Assembly: GCA_951799445.1 (NCBI GenBank)
Contig: OX637296.1
Coordinates: 12,028,001-12,092,000 of the forward strand
Direction of reading: 5' to 3'
DNA: 64,000 nt
DNA from: Pseudisothecium myosuroides
Taxonomy: Eukaryota; Streptophyta; Bryopsida; Hypnales; Lembophyllaceae
The translations under genes and the position numbers were made by a program. Under the pieces are notes generated by a model, which did no database searches, was not told where the DNA came from, and saw only the letters and a program-made list of their open reading frames with translations. Of this stretch, positions 26,701-38,362 are shown piece after piece; position 1 is the stretch's first letter, and each line of letters starts with the position of its first letter.

Positions 26701-27900
26701 ATTTTGAAGAAAATGCTTCAAAAAATAATTAAAAAATATTGATCATGGTTATAATGGATCTAATTGTACGGATATGATGTACATGTCAACATCTACAATT
26801 TTGTTTTATATTGCAACTTCATATTGGTAAGTCATGAAACTTTTTATAATACATCTTCGAAAAAAAAAAATTTAACTTTAAGCAGTTACAATTATATGCA
26901 ATGTACAAGTGGCCATTTTTATACCCTTTGATGGAATAGCCTCCTTGGCTTTCCTCTTATCTCCATGTTTTTTCAACATGTTGCATTTTGGTTAGAGTAT
27001 TTTGTCCTATATCTCAAAATACTACACATTCCAATGCCCTCTAAGAAATTGTTAGTACATGCCCTAAACCTCCAATAATTTAACCCTTAACCCCTACACG
27101 TTTCAAGGAAGCAATATTCAAGATTTAAAGTAGAGAAGAGAATAAATAAGACACTTGCCATAATCACAAGTATTGAATTGGCATACTCACTCTCCTCTTT
27201 CCACCTGCATATCACAATTTTGGAGGTCTAAACGAGCTTTTGAATTGAATTTTAATTAGAAAGAGGAGAGTCATTGTGACAATTCAGCACCTATGATTAT
27301 GAAGTTGGTTCACCCAAACAACAGATGGAGTCAGAAACTACAAGTTGCTCATTATTTAGATGCGCATAGGTACCAGAAATTACTTCCATGAATGCCAACA
27401 AAAACTCCCTGCCTAAGAAATCGCACAATTGTTTTATATTAGAAACAAATACCATGCTTCACCTGGAGATCTAAAGCCTTAAGCTTAAAACACATCCATC
27501 AATTTTTCTCAATTGGTACTCACTAAAAAGATGTTTCACTTTTCCAATCTCACATATATCCTCTTCAAGACCTGGAAGCAGTTCATAACCAAGACTCCTT
27601 CCTCTTCACAATTGGATACCAAGTGCCCTTCACCTTTTAGTAATGCCTTTTTTCTATTTGTTTCCTGCAGTTAATTAATCTCCATGATACTAATGTAGTC
27701 TCCTGCAAATTTTTGAAAGTAGGGATGGCAATTAGTAGAGTAGCTCATTTCAAACTCATAATGAATTCTTGGTGATGAATCAAGCTATGTACCTAAGGGC
27801 AGCAATGAAGAAATTAACACTGCACCTATTGGAGCAAGAGATTTGAGCTAGGCAAACTAAGGTGGTGTAAGCAATATGCACAAGCATAGTTATAATATTA
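23744..27900. other. AT-rich intergenic DNA
   Basis: No convincing gene. At 24110-24270 a motif close to cctataatatag recurs several times. At 25013-25130 there is a cluster of TTGAC/GTCAA motifs (W-box core), several in inverted pairs; whether this is regulatory or a degenerate repeat cannot be told. The ORF at 24856-25323 lacks domain features. Confidence 0.4.
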
Positions 27901-27904
27901 CATA

Positions 27905-28663
27905 GAACTGTGTATAAGAGTACAACTCGTTGTGTCGCTTTCTGTCGCTCCCATGCTCCACTTGCTTCTTCCCCTGCGCTGCCCACTACTTGTTCCCCTT
28001 CGCTCGTTCGCACTCTATCTGTAAGTTTTTTTCCTTCGGTTTTTTCTTGCTTGTTTGCTAATTGTATGTTGTAGTTTGCGATTGAAAGTTGTTTTATATT
28101 TGCATTATAAATTTGTTAGTTAGTGAGTGCGAGCTTGTGAGGTTTATGTTTGTGCTTTGTTAGTTCGATTGGTTTGATAGTTTGCGTTTCATGTTTGCGG
28201 CTTGTGTGCTTTTTACAGCTTGTCTGTTTGTTTCCATTTAGCGACTTGCTTGCATTTTCTTTGTGTAATCCTACTCTTATATAATATCTTGTCTGTCATG
28301 TTTCTGCTCTTCGTGATCTTGTTTTCGTTACTAGGGTTTGCCGGAGTTTATAATAGTTTATTTTTATTAGAAATGGCGCTACATTGTGATTTGATCTGAT
28401 GTGTTGATTTCCTTTTCTTCTTTTTGTCTCTACAGTGCTTGTAGTGCAGATCTACTGACTGCGAGTTTCAATTTTTGTTTCATCGTGTTGCATGTGAGCG
28501 TCGAAAGGCTGGTATCATGTTTGTATTGTAGATGACGATATTGAGGCGTTGCTTCGGAGTTTTTCTTTGACTGATGGCATGTGAATTTGCTTGTGCAAGC
28601 AAGCTCTTACCTCTAAGCTTACGACTTAGTCGTGGACTTAGTGTAGCTCCTTTTCTTTGACCA
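27905..28663 (+). promoter_or_regulatory. Probable promoter and spliced leader of the kinase-like locus
   Basis: A TATA-like tataaga lies at about 27912. A C/T-rich leader follows and ends in a textbook donor (ATCT|GTAAGT at about 28019). A T-rich stretch then leads to an acceptor (tctctacag, about 28435), and the first SAM-like ORF starts at 28664. This arrangement is typical of a plant 5' UTR intron. It is inferred from signals only. Confidence 0.4.
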
Positions 28664-29039
28664 ATGGACAAGGACAACGAGTGCAATGCCCTCCTGCAAC
28701 TCTTGAAGGAGAGTTTTCTAGGTGGGAACTTTAGAGATAGTGATATCAAGGTGTTGGTGGATGTAGGATATGCTACAGAACGTGCACTTGCTACAACTGC
28801 CAAGAAGTCCTTGGGTGATATTCTTCCTACCCGACTTGGTATCTTGAACCAACTCATTGACAAATTCTTTTGACCACTTGCAGGTATGTTTTCCTATCAC
28901 GGTTTTGCTATTTTGACATTCATGTTTGGGGCCTTCAAGTCGTGCTTAATTTGTAGTTTATTTTGTGATTTGTGCAAAAAGGTAAACATCTTCTTTTGTA
29001 AACAGTATGAGTAGCACCGTGGCTATTTTCTGAGATGTA

Positions 29040-29465
29040 TTGGCAGATGATTGGTTAAATCAATTGATTTTCTTGTTTTGCATGAGTAGATAAATCTGAA
29101 CAATGGTGCAAGGTTTAGGGTTTAGGATTTTATGGATATGTATGTATTGCGTTGTTTGCCCTGTTTAATGCATAGCTAGAAGTATTAGTAGTGTCGGTCC
29201 AAGAGGCATCTGCGCTTTCTCTAGGACATTGATTACCGGAGTGATTATGAGATGACCAACTTACTCTTCTTTCTCATCCTCTTCATCACTTAGTGGCTAT
29301 ATATGGGGGCAAGTGATTGTTAGTAATCGTTTTAGGGTTTGAAAGCAGATTTTCAATCTTTTAAAGCTTAATTTGGAGGGATGATTGGCAACTGATTGGA
29401 TAAATCAATTGATTTCCTTGTTTTGCATGAGTGGATAAATCTGAATAGTGGTGTAAGGTTTAGGG
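29040..29465 (+). repeat. Pair of about 80-bp direct repeats
   Basis: The segments 29040-29120 and 29386-29465 are near-identical, sharing 'aaatcaattgatt' and 'cttgttttgcatgagt'. They lie about 345 bp apart inside the kinase-like pseudogene, showing a local segmental duplication. Confidence 0.7.
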
Positions 29466-30266
29466 TGTCACCGGATCGTGGTAACTTCTGCCTTGATATT
29501 CTGGTAGTCGAGCATTATTTTGGTAGTTCACTTGTGAGTGATTGCCATCCTTGCATCCACTTCTATTTTTATTCTGAGTCATTTTGGTGCTACTGTTTGT
29601 GATACATCTCAAGTAGGTGAGATTGAAGATTGTTTTGAAGATTGGATTACGCACATGCTGCTCCCATAACTACCTGACCTCCTCCAAAATAAAGCCGGCC
29701 TTGAAAAGGTATTGTTCCATGAGCAACATGGAAAGCTTCATGTACCAAAGGCGAGCTACAAGTATATATTAGCATGGAGGCGCAAGTTGGCGGCAAAGTT
29801 TTTAATTAGGACAGATGCCTCAAGACTTCCTATGTATGTGGAAGGCTTCCTTATATGCCGAGTTCCGAAGATAGTCACTGAAATATAAACATCGTCCCTT
29901 GTTTAATTCTGCAGCTTGCAAGAGTTCTTCGAGCTTTCTAAGGAATAAGTGGACGGTTTTAATTTCATGCTTTCATTCAATTCTACTGAAAAGGCACGGC
30001 ACAGTTTCTCACAAACTATTGCACCCATGAAGAGGCCTGATACGATTGGCATTGCTTCTGGATGCACCTTCCTAGTAGGTGAGGACAAGGTTGACAACTT
30101 GCTTGCAGCTGAAGTCAATCTTTGTTCTAAGATGAATCCGCTTAATCCATTATTTTATGGAGAGTTGAAATTTGTTCTAGGCTATATAACAATAGGCATT
30201 GAATTTCAGTAGGTGTAACTCGGCAAGAATTGTCCAAAGGAGAAAATGCATGACTCTATCTCAGCA

Positions 30267-30449
30267 CACTATAAGAAACCCGTGTTTTAGGTGACGGATT
30301 TTTAGGTGACATCCAATGTGACAATCCATGTTTTTATGTCAACAATAACGTTTGCTATGACGTCAAAATGTTATGCTGGACGTTATTGTTGACATAAAAA
30401 CACGGATTGTCACATTAGATGTCACCTAAAACACATGTTTCTTATAGTG
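30267..30449. mobile_element. CACTA-type MITE (183 bp) with GCA target duplication
   Basis: The ends CACTATAAGAAAC and its complement are flanked by GCA on both sides (30264-30266 and 30450-30452). The CACTA start and 3-bp duplication are diagnostic of CACTA (En/Spm) elements. The whole element folds into a long hairpin, with arms of about 75 nt sharing ttattgttgacataaaaaca. It is inserted in the kinase-like pseudogene. Confidence 0.88.
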
Positions 30450-31148
30450 GCAGTCGTAGGTCAGTTTGCCATGTTTCTATGGAAGAGTCACTGGATTGAA
30501 AGAGAACAATTTACTTTCATGATATCAAAGTGGCAAAGTGCATTTAAGAACTTTTCTAGTTATGGTGCTGAACAAGGGATGGGTATTAAAATGATACGGA
30601 GGGCTACTAAGGCTGCGAAAATATGTAAGTTTCTACCGTAGTCAGAGGGAGCACCTAAAGTAAGACATAGATCCTACAAAGTTGAGTTTGGTCCTCTTGG
30701 ATACGGATGCCAATTGGAGTCTGAAGAGAAATGCAGGTGGATGGCTCTCTGTGTCTGTCAAGCCTTGTGTACCCTCTACAGTGTGAACATGGTGCACAAG
30801 GATATTCAACTGCCATATGTTGTGCACCTTTCAGATATAGATTTCATGCTCATTGACTTTGAATCTATAGCAAATTCTCCTTTCACATTGGTTGATGGAT
30901 TTTGGCCTTTCTCAAGTTGGTATCCGGAGATGTATGAGAGCAACCAGTATACGCCCCTTTCAGACATCTATAGTGTTGGCAAACTTCTAGATGTGTATCT
31001 CCCTGATGCAAGGACAGTACGTGCTAAAGACTTTGTAAGGAAGCTCACTGACAAAAAGCTCAGTTCATCACAGGCATTACAACATCTTTGGCTATCAGAG
31101 CTCATGCTACAGGTTTATCCTAATTCATCTCTCATTTTGCGACCTTGA

Positions 31149-32774
31149 TGTTTACTAATGTTTGTGCAAGTTGGCAAAACCTTGTTGTTAGTAGCTACAT
31201 GTTTGAGGCTCTGCTTTCAAATCTGCAATTGGATTCTCTTTAACCCATATTCTTCAATGGACCCTCTGTACACTGTTTTATGCCACCTCCAGTTTTTCAC
31301 ATAAATCTAGATGATCTAATCAACTAGACTAAAAAACATGAGAGGTAATTGTGTGCTGGCCAAATGAGAGAGAATCCCAAAAAACTGGAGTTGTTGGAAT
31401 GTATTCTGATTGCATTGTAATTCTTGATAAAAGGCAAAAGAATAGCCTGCTTTGAGCTTGGCATCTCTCTTTTTTGAGTCTGCGGTTCTTGCATAAGCTT
31501 GTAGCAAAGTGGTTTTCTAATATGTCGGATGTGTCGTTTGTAGGAGTTCTGACTACAGAGGCGGTGGACTTCTTCATGGGGATATTTGATGCCCTAATTT
31601 CTTGGTTGATTCTAGGTGAAACTCGGTGAGCTTACTGAAGAAGAGGGCATTGCTGTAGGGCGTGAACATTGAATATTGATATGTGCAAAATGTTGCTAGG
31701 AAGAACTTAGCTCTTTGAGACAAGTGTTGCTGGTTGAATTTTTGGGAACCCATAAACCTGATTCTGCCATTGTGTACTCTGTGAGAATGAACCAGATTCT
31801 GGTACCCACAGAGTTTATAGAGTTTTTTGTTGTCAAGGTCCAATAGACTTGTAGAATCTTCTACCAAAAGTTTTTGTGATTGGAATTCAGACCATTTTTT
31901 TTTCTTGACACAATGTAGAATGCAGTTACTGCATCTTTTGATCACATTGTGACAAACTGTGTTTTTTTGTATTCACCACACCTCATTAACATAAAAGATA
32001 CCCATGTCATTTTCCCATTCATTGCAAAGCTTCTACGAAAATTAGGAAGGGGTACATGTATCATTATCCTACTGGCTGCAAAGCTTTTCCATTAAAAAAT
32101 TTGAGCTTTTCCATTCCAAAAATCCATAAGCTAAAATCTTGGCACTTCAATCCTAAATCCTAATACAAAAACAACCCTAATACTGAAATGCAAGTGAGCA
32201 TCGAAACAATCTCCAAATCTCTAAATAGATGATTGTCAATCCCTATTACCACAGCATCCAAGAAACGAAAATAAGAGCAATTTCTTCTACGAAGGCTACT
32301 TCTTATGTATAAAATTCCATGTACTGAAATGCGTATTGAAGATTAAATCTTCAGTGCAGAATACCTACACGGATTCAAATCTCTCAACCGAAAGACTAGC
32401 AATTCAAACCCAGCAATTCCACACAGAAGCCCTAAAACCCTATTTCTGGTGACAAAATCAAGAGAAATGCCATCCACGAGAAAAGAGAAAACCAAATGGA
32501 ACCTGCACCCCACAACAAACACCAAGTTCAGCAAGACATCAAATTCAGCGAATCAGAGCTTTCTTCAAGCAAGCTATGATTCTGCAGGTGCTATTCAGTA
32601 TGAAAGTCCTACAGAAACAATGAAAGCAAACTACAGAATCCAAAAACAACTAAACCTCTTCCAATTCTCTCCAAACCCTACCTAGCTAACCTCCTCCCGC
32701 AACACATGGCCATTGAAGTAAGGCAAAAAGCACTCTTGAACTCTTAGACTTCAACATTCTCAAACCACCAGAAT
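31149..32774. other. Intergenic DNA without recognised genes
   Basis: ORFs on the minus strand at 31316-31945 and 32343-32534 show no domain signature. Nothing bounded by target duplications was seen. Confidence 0.35.
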
Positions 32775-33001
32775 TCAAACCTTCGAATCATACCTAAAAC
32801 TCAAAGGGTTTGCCAATCGAGAATCGCACCTCGAACATCCGGTCTCCCACCTCCGACGTCGAAGCATAGCAACTCGTGGAGCAAACAATTGAAGTTGCAG
32901 AGTAGACACCCAAAATCGCAGAGAGCCAAACTTGCACAGATGGAGACGCAACAGAAAGTAACAAAAACCGGAAGAACCGAGTGCCAAACCCTAGCCGGCA
33001 A
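32775..33001 (-). other. Possible leader exon of a minus-strand transcript
   Basis: Read on the minus strand, the segment opens with CTAGGGTTTGG (a telo-box-like motif), is open for 66-70 codons and ends near a donor-like TTTAG|GTATGA at about 32797. This resembles the first exon or leader of a plant gene, but no downstream exon with a recognisable domain was found, so it is left unassigned. Confidence 0.25.
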
Positions 33002-33100
33002 ACCCTGTTCCGACGACTGAGATTGGGCTCTAAACCCGATCGGACGGCCCAGATTTTAATTTGCCCACCCTCAGATCAACGGCGCCGGGGGTGGTTTTAA

Positions 33101-33670
33101 CCCCTAAAGTCCCAAGGCCATTTTTTTTATCAAAAAACACTCAAAACTGTCATTTCTACTGCATTCATCCATAAAAGCAAAAAAAACATTTTCTTAAGAA
33201 TCTAACCATAAGATCTTATACTTCACTTGTCTGAGATCATGTGGTAAAAATTTCATCAAATTTGACCATACGGATTGGAAGATATTAGCAATCAAAATTG
33301 GGCAAAAAGTTTTTTTTCAAGATTGCCCGAAAAACAAGATTGTCCATAACTTTCTCATCACTAGTCCAAATAGAATGAATCAAAGTTTTACATGTATACA
33401 AACATATAATATTTTAGGAAATTTTTTTTTTTTTAATTATTTTGACTTTTTGTGATTTTTTTTGGGCTGCCCGCCGACCTCCATATTTGGCTTTTTGTAC
33501 AATAACTTTTGCTTCCAGGCATCGATTGAAATAAAAATTATATTCCCAAGAAGCTTATGTGTTTTCCTAGCTTTATAAGAAGTTTTAGAAAATTATGATG
33601 AATATTGAGACTGTGCGAGCCTACCCGAACTTGCATTTTGGCCCCGATAGGGCCAATGGGACTTTAGGGG
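33101..33670. mobile_element. TTAA-flanked element (570 bp), piggyBac-like ends
   Basis: TTAA lies at 33097-33100 and 33671-33674. The ends CCCCTAAAGTCCCA are identical for 14 bp in inverted orientation, and similarity extends to the following GGCC. The left third is related to sequences at 63712-63850 and, inverted, at 51700-51871. There is no ORF of size. It lies between two copies of ATCGGACGGCCC (about 33040 and 33690). Confidence 0.7.
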
Positions 33671-33710
33671 TTAATTTTCCGCTAATTTAATCGGACGGCC
33701 CGAGTTTTTT

Positions 33711-33767
33711 TGTAGCGAGGGGGGGCAGTTTTTGAGGAGGCAACATCTGCTGCCTCTTTTCGCTACA
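33711..33767. repeat. Short GC-rich hairpin
   Basis: TGTAGCGAGGGGGGGCAG pairs with CTGCCTCTTTTCGCTACA across a loop of about 20 nt. It directly abuts the left border of the foldback element at 33769. It may be the remnant ends of a collapsed transposon. Confidence 0.6.
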
Positions 33768-33768
33768 T

Positions 33769-34517
33769 TGTAGAATGCACTTGACATTTTCAGTTTTGCA
33801 CAATCAACAATCATATCTTATGCAATCCCAATCACGCATATCAAATTTTAGTTTCAAAAACCCAAAACTCCATTTTTGGTGAATTTTTCATTTAATTTTC
33901 ATGGTTTTACATGATAATTCATTAAAAAATATTGGTGATGACTTTTTTAAATTTAATTGCAAATATATGTAGAAAACATCCCTACACACATCTTTTATTC
34001 TCCAAAAAAGTTTTAATATTTTTTCTATAGAGATTCCAATGTTGAGGTGACAATGCCCTAATTTTGGAAAATAAATATTTCTTTATTGTAATTAGATTTT
34101 GGCAAAGTAATTGCACCATCATGTTCAAATGTACAAAATCAATTACAATGTGAAGGACAAATTGAAAAATCTAATTACAATAAAGAGATATCTATTTTTC
34201 AAATTTAGGGCATTGTCACTCCAACATTGAAATCTCTATAGAGGGAATTGTAAAACTCTTTTGGAAATGCTTGTTGAAGAAAAAATTGTGCATATGGATG
34301 TTTCCTAGTTCCTACATATCTCAACAATCGAATTAAAAAAATTCATCACAATATTTTTCAATGAATTATCATGTAAAACCATAAAAATTAAATGAAAAAA
34401 TTCACCAAAAATGGAATTTTGGGGTTTTCTGAAACAAAAATTTGATATGCTTGATTGGGATTGCATAAGATATGAATATTGATTGTGCAAAACAATAAAT
34501 ATCAAGTGCATTCCACA
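33769..34517. repeat. Large foldback (inverted repeat) element, about 750 bp
   Basis: The left arm (33769 to about 34105) and right arm (about 34170-34517) are inverted copies of each other; the ends read TGTAGAATGCACTTGA and TCAAGTGCATTCCACA. A candidate flanking duplication ACATTG overlaps the ends. The arms share landmarks such as aattttcatggttttacat and its complement. A related single arm lies at 17040-17390. There is no ORF. A transcript would form a hairpin of over 300 bp. Confidence 0.75.
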
Positions 34518-34664
34518 TTGTGCAAAGGACAGTGAATGATCCAAATTGCAATTACGGAAACTTTTGGTAGGGGATTGTACAATATAATGACAGCACTATT
34601 TGTCCTTGTTGGCCTTTCTAGATTTTTGAGCACTCTGCAAATGGTTTCGGCCATGACAACCTCA

Positions 34665-35141
34665 GAGCATCTCCACTGGGGCATGCCATACAGCCTCGAC
34701 AGTCGGTATGGCATGCCCAGTGGTATTTAAATGATCCACCGGATGTAGAATGGAGGATATGTATAGTCAACGCAGGGCCCAGCACAAATCAGCCACAACA
34801 CCTAAAACTACAGTGTCTCTTGCAATTTGACTTGTGCCTCGCTATTACAAGAAATTAAACTCTTGTCCAATTACCGAGGGCACATTGGAGTTGGGGCCAT
34901 AGTGCAAGCCATTGCATTGGCTGTGCACCCCATCCACCCACTCCAATTTGCTCAAAAATTTTTTAAAGCCCTGACGTGTTGATTAATTGCACACCTAGGG
35001 ACCGGGTCTGCAATGCCTTGGGTCTGCATTGTGGTGAGTGGACTGGTGGGGGCCCAGAATTTCGACGGGGCCTATCTATCAGTCGAGACACGCCACAAAC
35101 CATGTGGCGTGCCCGATTTACAAGCCGCCGGTAGAGATGCC
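34665..35141. mobile_element. MITE with GAGCATCTCCACTGG-type ends (477 bp)
   Basis: The left end GAGCATCTCCACTGGGGC and right end (complement GGGCATCTCTACCGGCGGC) are flanked by CTCA (34661-34664 and 35142-35145). Termini of the form GAGCATCTCYA are common in plant MITEs. The inner sequence has a small palindrome, ggcatgccatac/gtatggcatgcc. Superfamily not certain. Confidence 0.6.
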
Positions 35142-35426
35142 CTCAGTTAATGACTCTATGTTTTCAAATTCGAGTCAACAATCCTTTGATGCACCCTTGA
35201 TCTTGTTCTCTGGCACTTCTTGTTGAATGTTGCCATTGATGCAAGATTTGACCTCCACAATTGTATAGGGGATTCACCAATTTTGAGAACATCTGTATTT
35301 TTGAGCTTCCCTTGTAATCGTGTTTCCATGTTGAACTCACAGTGCACTTTTCAAGCTTAGCTTTCCATCAGATAACGTAGATGTGATAAAGACAAACTAA
35401 AACTTCTATTTTAGTGTTCGCTCGAC

Positions 35427-36605
35427 ATAACATTCAATAGCAGTCACTAGCTCTGCCCTCCCCCGAACGAAATGGTGTGGAATATACCACACCATATCAG
35501 TAACTACTGATTTTGTACAGACAGTTGTCATTAATTGTCAGACATTACTTGTGCCCGCACCGCAACTATGCACGGCAAATTAAAAATTTCTAAGTAAAAC
35601 TGAAAACTAAACAATAGGATCTTTAAACAAAATGCTAATGGATTCATTGAGATTATTGATTTCAATGTTATTGTAGAATTACCTCACTTTGAATTGGAAT
35701 CCATTTGTGCATTGTGTTTTAGAAGGGAGAAGACAATTCTTTATATGCACATGGAGTGGTAGGATGTAGAACAATCCATGTGGGATATGTAAATTAGAAT
35801 TTGTAGTTTCTCAACTACCACTCATAGTTAAGTCAAAAGTAGAAATTGTGTTAAAAGTAAAATTTCAGACCTCATTTAGGCATAGTAGAATAACTTTTTT
35901 CAAAAAAATTTGAACTTGGAAAAAGTTGGTAAATGACAATAAGTTTCACCTCCAAAAATCTGTTTGGAATTTTGAATCTCCAATCAAAAGTTATAGACAA
36001 ATTTTGGAGAGGATTTTTAATGGACATTTTCTTTTAACACTTTTAAAAATCTATTCCAACCCCTCTCCAAAATTTGTCCTTAAATTTTGATTGGAGATTC
36101 AAAATCCCAAACGGATTTTTGGAGGTGAAACTTATTGTCATTTACCAACTTTTTCTAGATCAAAGTTTTTTGAGAAAAGTAATTTAACTATGCCTAAATG
36201 AGGTCTGAAATTCTACTTTTAACACAATTCTTTGTTTTTGACTTAACTATAAGTGCATGAGAACCTACAAATTCTAATTTTTTTATCCCACATGGGTTGC
36301 TCTACCTCCTACCACCCCATGTGTATATATAGAGTTGTCTTTCCTCCTTGAAATCCAAAATAAGTTATTGATTGCATAGATTAATAATACATTAGTTTAT
36401 CACTCATTGGATTTTTGGCCAACATCTTTCACTACAAATATTTGTTGATTTATATGTCTAATCCTAAAATGAAGAAAAGAAAATGGAACATATCATAATG
36501 GATAGTCACTATCCCGGTACCGAAGCTTACATTAAATATGTGGGGATGAAAGTCGTGGATGAGGACTCCAGAGAGGAAAAGGCAGCTTCTCTGAATGTTA
36601 TGGAG
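35427..36605. repeat. 1.2-kb dispersed repeat, copy 1, with foldback and short ORF
   Basis: The segment matches 53692-54893 along its whole length. Order: about 300 bp of unique repeat sequence, a foldback with arms of about 300 nt (35725 to about 36030, and about 36035 to 36346), a TATA-like tatatatagag at the outer edge of arm two, a leader of about 150 nt, then a short ORF (36483-36608). Similarity to copy 2 ends near aatgttatg. No target duplication was found. It may be an uncharacterised non-autonomous element. Confidence 0.75.
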
Positions 36606-36608
36606 TAA
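36483..36608 (+). CDS. Short ORF of the 1.2-kb repeat, copy 1 (41 aa)
   Basis: The ORF begins MEHIIMDSHYPGTEAYIKYV and continues with GMKVVDEDSREEKAAS. Copy 2 at 54765 has the same reading frame with mostly conservative changes, then a longer C-terminus. No domain is recognised. It may be the start of a larger element protein. Confidence 0.4.
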   Translation: MEHIIMDSHYPGTEAYIKYVGMKVVDEDSREEKAASLNVME

Positions 36609-36779
36609 ACAAGGTTTTCTATTTTGTGGATGTGTCATTATTAGTCCTCGGAACAAAACAAGAAAAGAGAGAGTCACTTCATTGTATATGAAACCAGGGT
36701 TGTTTACAGAGCAATACTTTTCAATTTGACAACAGCGTTGTTTCATACTAAAAATTTCACGAAGTTTCCAAAAAACAAA

Positions 36780-37051
36780 GAGATGTTCTCCTAACAGAGG
36801 CTCAGGCTCGACGTTCCTTCTCGCCTCTCCTTCTCGGGTGCCTGGTAGCCAGCCCCGGGTGGCTCGGTTCGTCGGCCGGGATCTGGTTTCGTAGAGCCAG
36901 CACGCTGAGTGCTGGGCTTCGTTTCTTTATTAGTTGTTGAAAAGCTTAATAAATTATTTCCGCCGGGGACTTTGCTCCTCTGGTTCGATGTACTTGTTCC
37001 TCTTTCAATGGAATTTGTCCGTTTGTTTAAAAAAAAAAAAAAAAAAAAAAA
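36780..37051 (+). mobile_element. Retroposed 3' end with poly(A) tail
   Basis: A GC-richer block of about 250 bp ends in caatggaatttgtccgtttg followed by 23 A residues (37029-37051). An AATAAA lies at about 36949. This is the form of a 5'-truncated LINE or processed cDNA. No clear flanking duplication or reverse-transcriptase coding was seen. Confidence 0.5.
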
Positions 37052-38362
37052 GATATTGCTTCAATGCTGAATAGAAATCTTCTGCAGGACATGTAAATAC
37101 GAATGAGTCATGTAACCCATGCTCTTCTTTGTAAAGTAACTACACCTAAAATGGACCGCTCCTGAATGTCGACCCCTATTTTTGAACTGAAAATGAATAG
37201 GGAGGAAACCAAAAATGGTGCACAGTAAAGGACAAGTGTAAGAGCCCATTTCAACTAGTGTGCAGCTCTATTAATAGAACTATAGAGGTGGCAACCTCCC
37301 AAGTGGTCCATTTTGAATATACTTTTCGTTCGTTTAACTTCTTGTCTTTGATAGTTCTTCATGTGCATCAAATTGATTTTGGCATCACCTAGGTGACACT
37401 TTTAACTCCCTACACCTTGTATCTTTGAAAATTTGTAACTAATTCACAATACATCCAAAAATTATGAAACCACTTGCATTTTCATTCATAGTCCTTCACG
37501 TATATACAAAAACTGTTGTTCATTTTCTAGAGCATACGGATCATATCACAGAGCTTAACTGTGCGATTTTGGGTGTAGTTACCTTAAGGTCCCTTCCCAC
37601 TTGGCGTTACGGTAACGTTCTTTGCTTAATGAAGGCCTGTTAAATGGCACCGCTTCCCCACCTGCGGAGTTTAGTAACCACTGAACCTACGTGTCGAAGG
37701 AGGTAACAACGGTGTTTCGGTCTTTAATGACTTGTTTATTTTGGCCCACCACTGCCAAAGTGGGTGTTAAGAAAAAATTAGAGATCTTCTTGAAATGAAG
37801 ATTTGAGCAATTTCAGGCCGGTGTTACGTATTGGCGCTCATCAAGGCCCATTACATAGGACCGCTATTTCATATTGCCCAGAATTACGCGTAAAGTGGCC
37901 GATAATTTTGTAATCAAGAGGCGGCTTCAGGAGACCGAGAGCATAAAAGAATGCCACCTCTTGAGGATGACCTGTTCAGTTTCCTGGATTTCTCTTCGTC
38001 GCCCAAGGTGCGTTCAGAGATTCACTTGGAATTCTGTGCAATTCTTGGATTTCCAATTCCTTTTGGACTTGCTCGTCATTTCCACCTTTTGAGTCCGGTT
38101 CTCATGTATGTTGCACCTGTTTCAATTGGTTGTATGTACGAGTATCCCACCCTCTCGGGGGACTGAAATGAATACCTTCCTTGTTATGTGGAATTCCTTT
38201 ATTTCTTTACAAATTGTTTTGGCCTTGTATTCTTGCAATTTTGGAGTCACATTGGTTGCTTCAATTTAGGAATGGATACTACTCGCCTAGAGAGACAAAA
38301 GCAATGTTCCAATTTAATTCATTTCTTTCTGTTGCACTTTTCTCAGAATTTGCGAACTCACC

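Larger units (their letters stand above)
28664..31148 (+). pseudogene. SAM-like plus kinase-like protein pseudogene
   Basis: Three coding-like blocks lie in order. Block one (28664-28873) is a helical SAM-like domain: ALLQLLKESFLGGNF, DIKVLVDVGYATERAL. Block two (about 29690-30212) includes FLVGEDKVDNLLAAEV and NPLFYGELKFVLGY, a Glu-x-Lys-containing segment of the type seen ahead of kinase domains in some plant and fungal proteins. Block three (30435-31148) resembles a protein kinase C-lobe: VHKDI for the HRD site, LIDFES in place of DFG, then TPLSDIYSVGKLL. The usual catalytic Asn/Asp and DFG glycine are missing, so activity is unlikely. Stop codons interrupt the frame (after KFF at 28873, after TEI near 29889, near 30212 and 30641), and a CACTA-type MITE splits blocks two and three. 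The family name is not certain. Confidence 0.6.

Noticed and set aside
31574..31945. 123-codon minus-strand ORF considered as a copia-type retrotransposon fragment
   Set aside because: No integrase, reverse transcriptase or RNase H motif could be matched on either strand.
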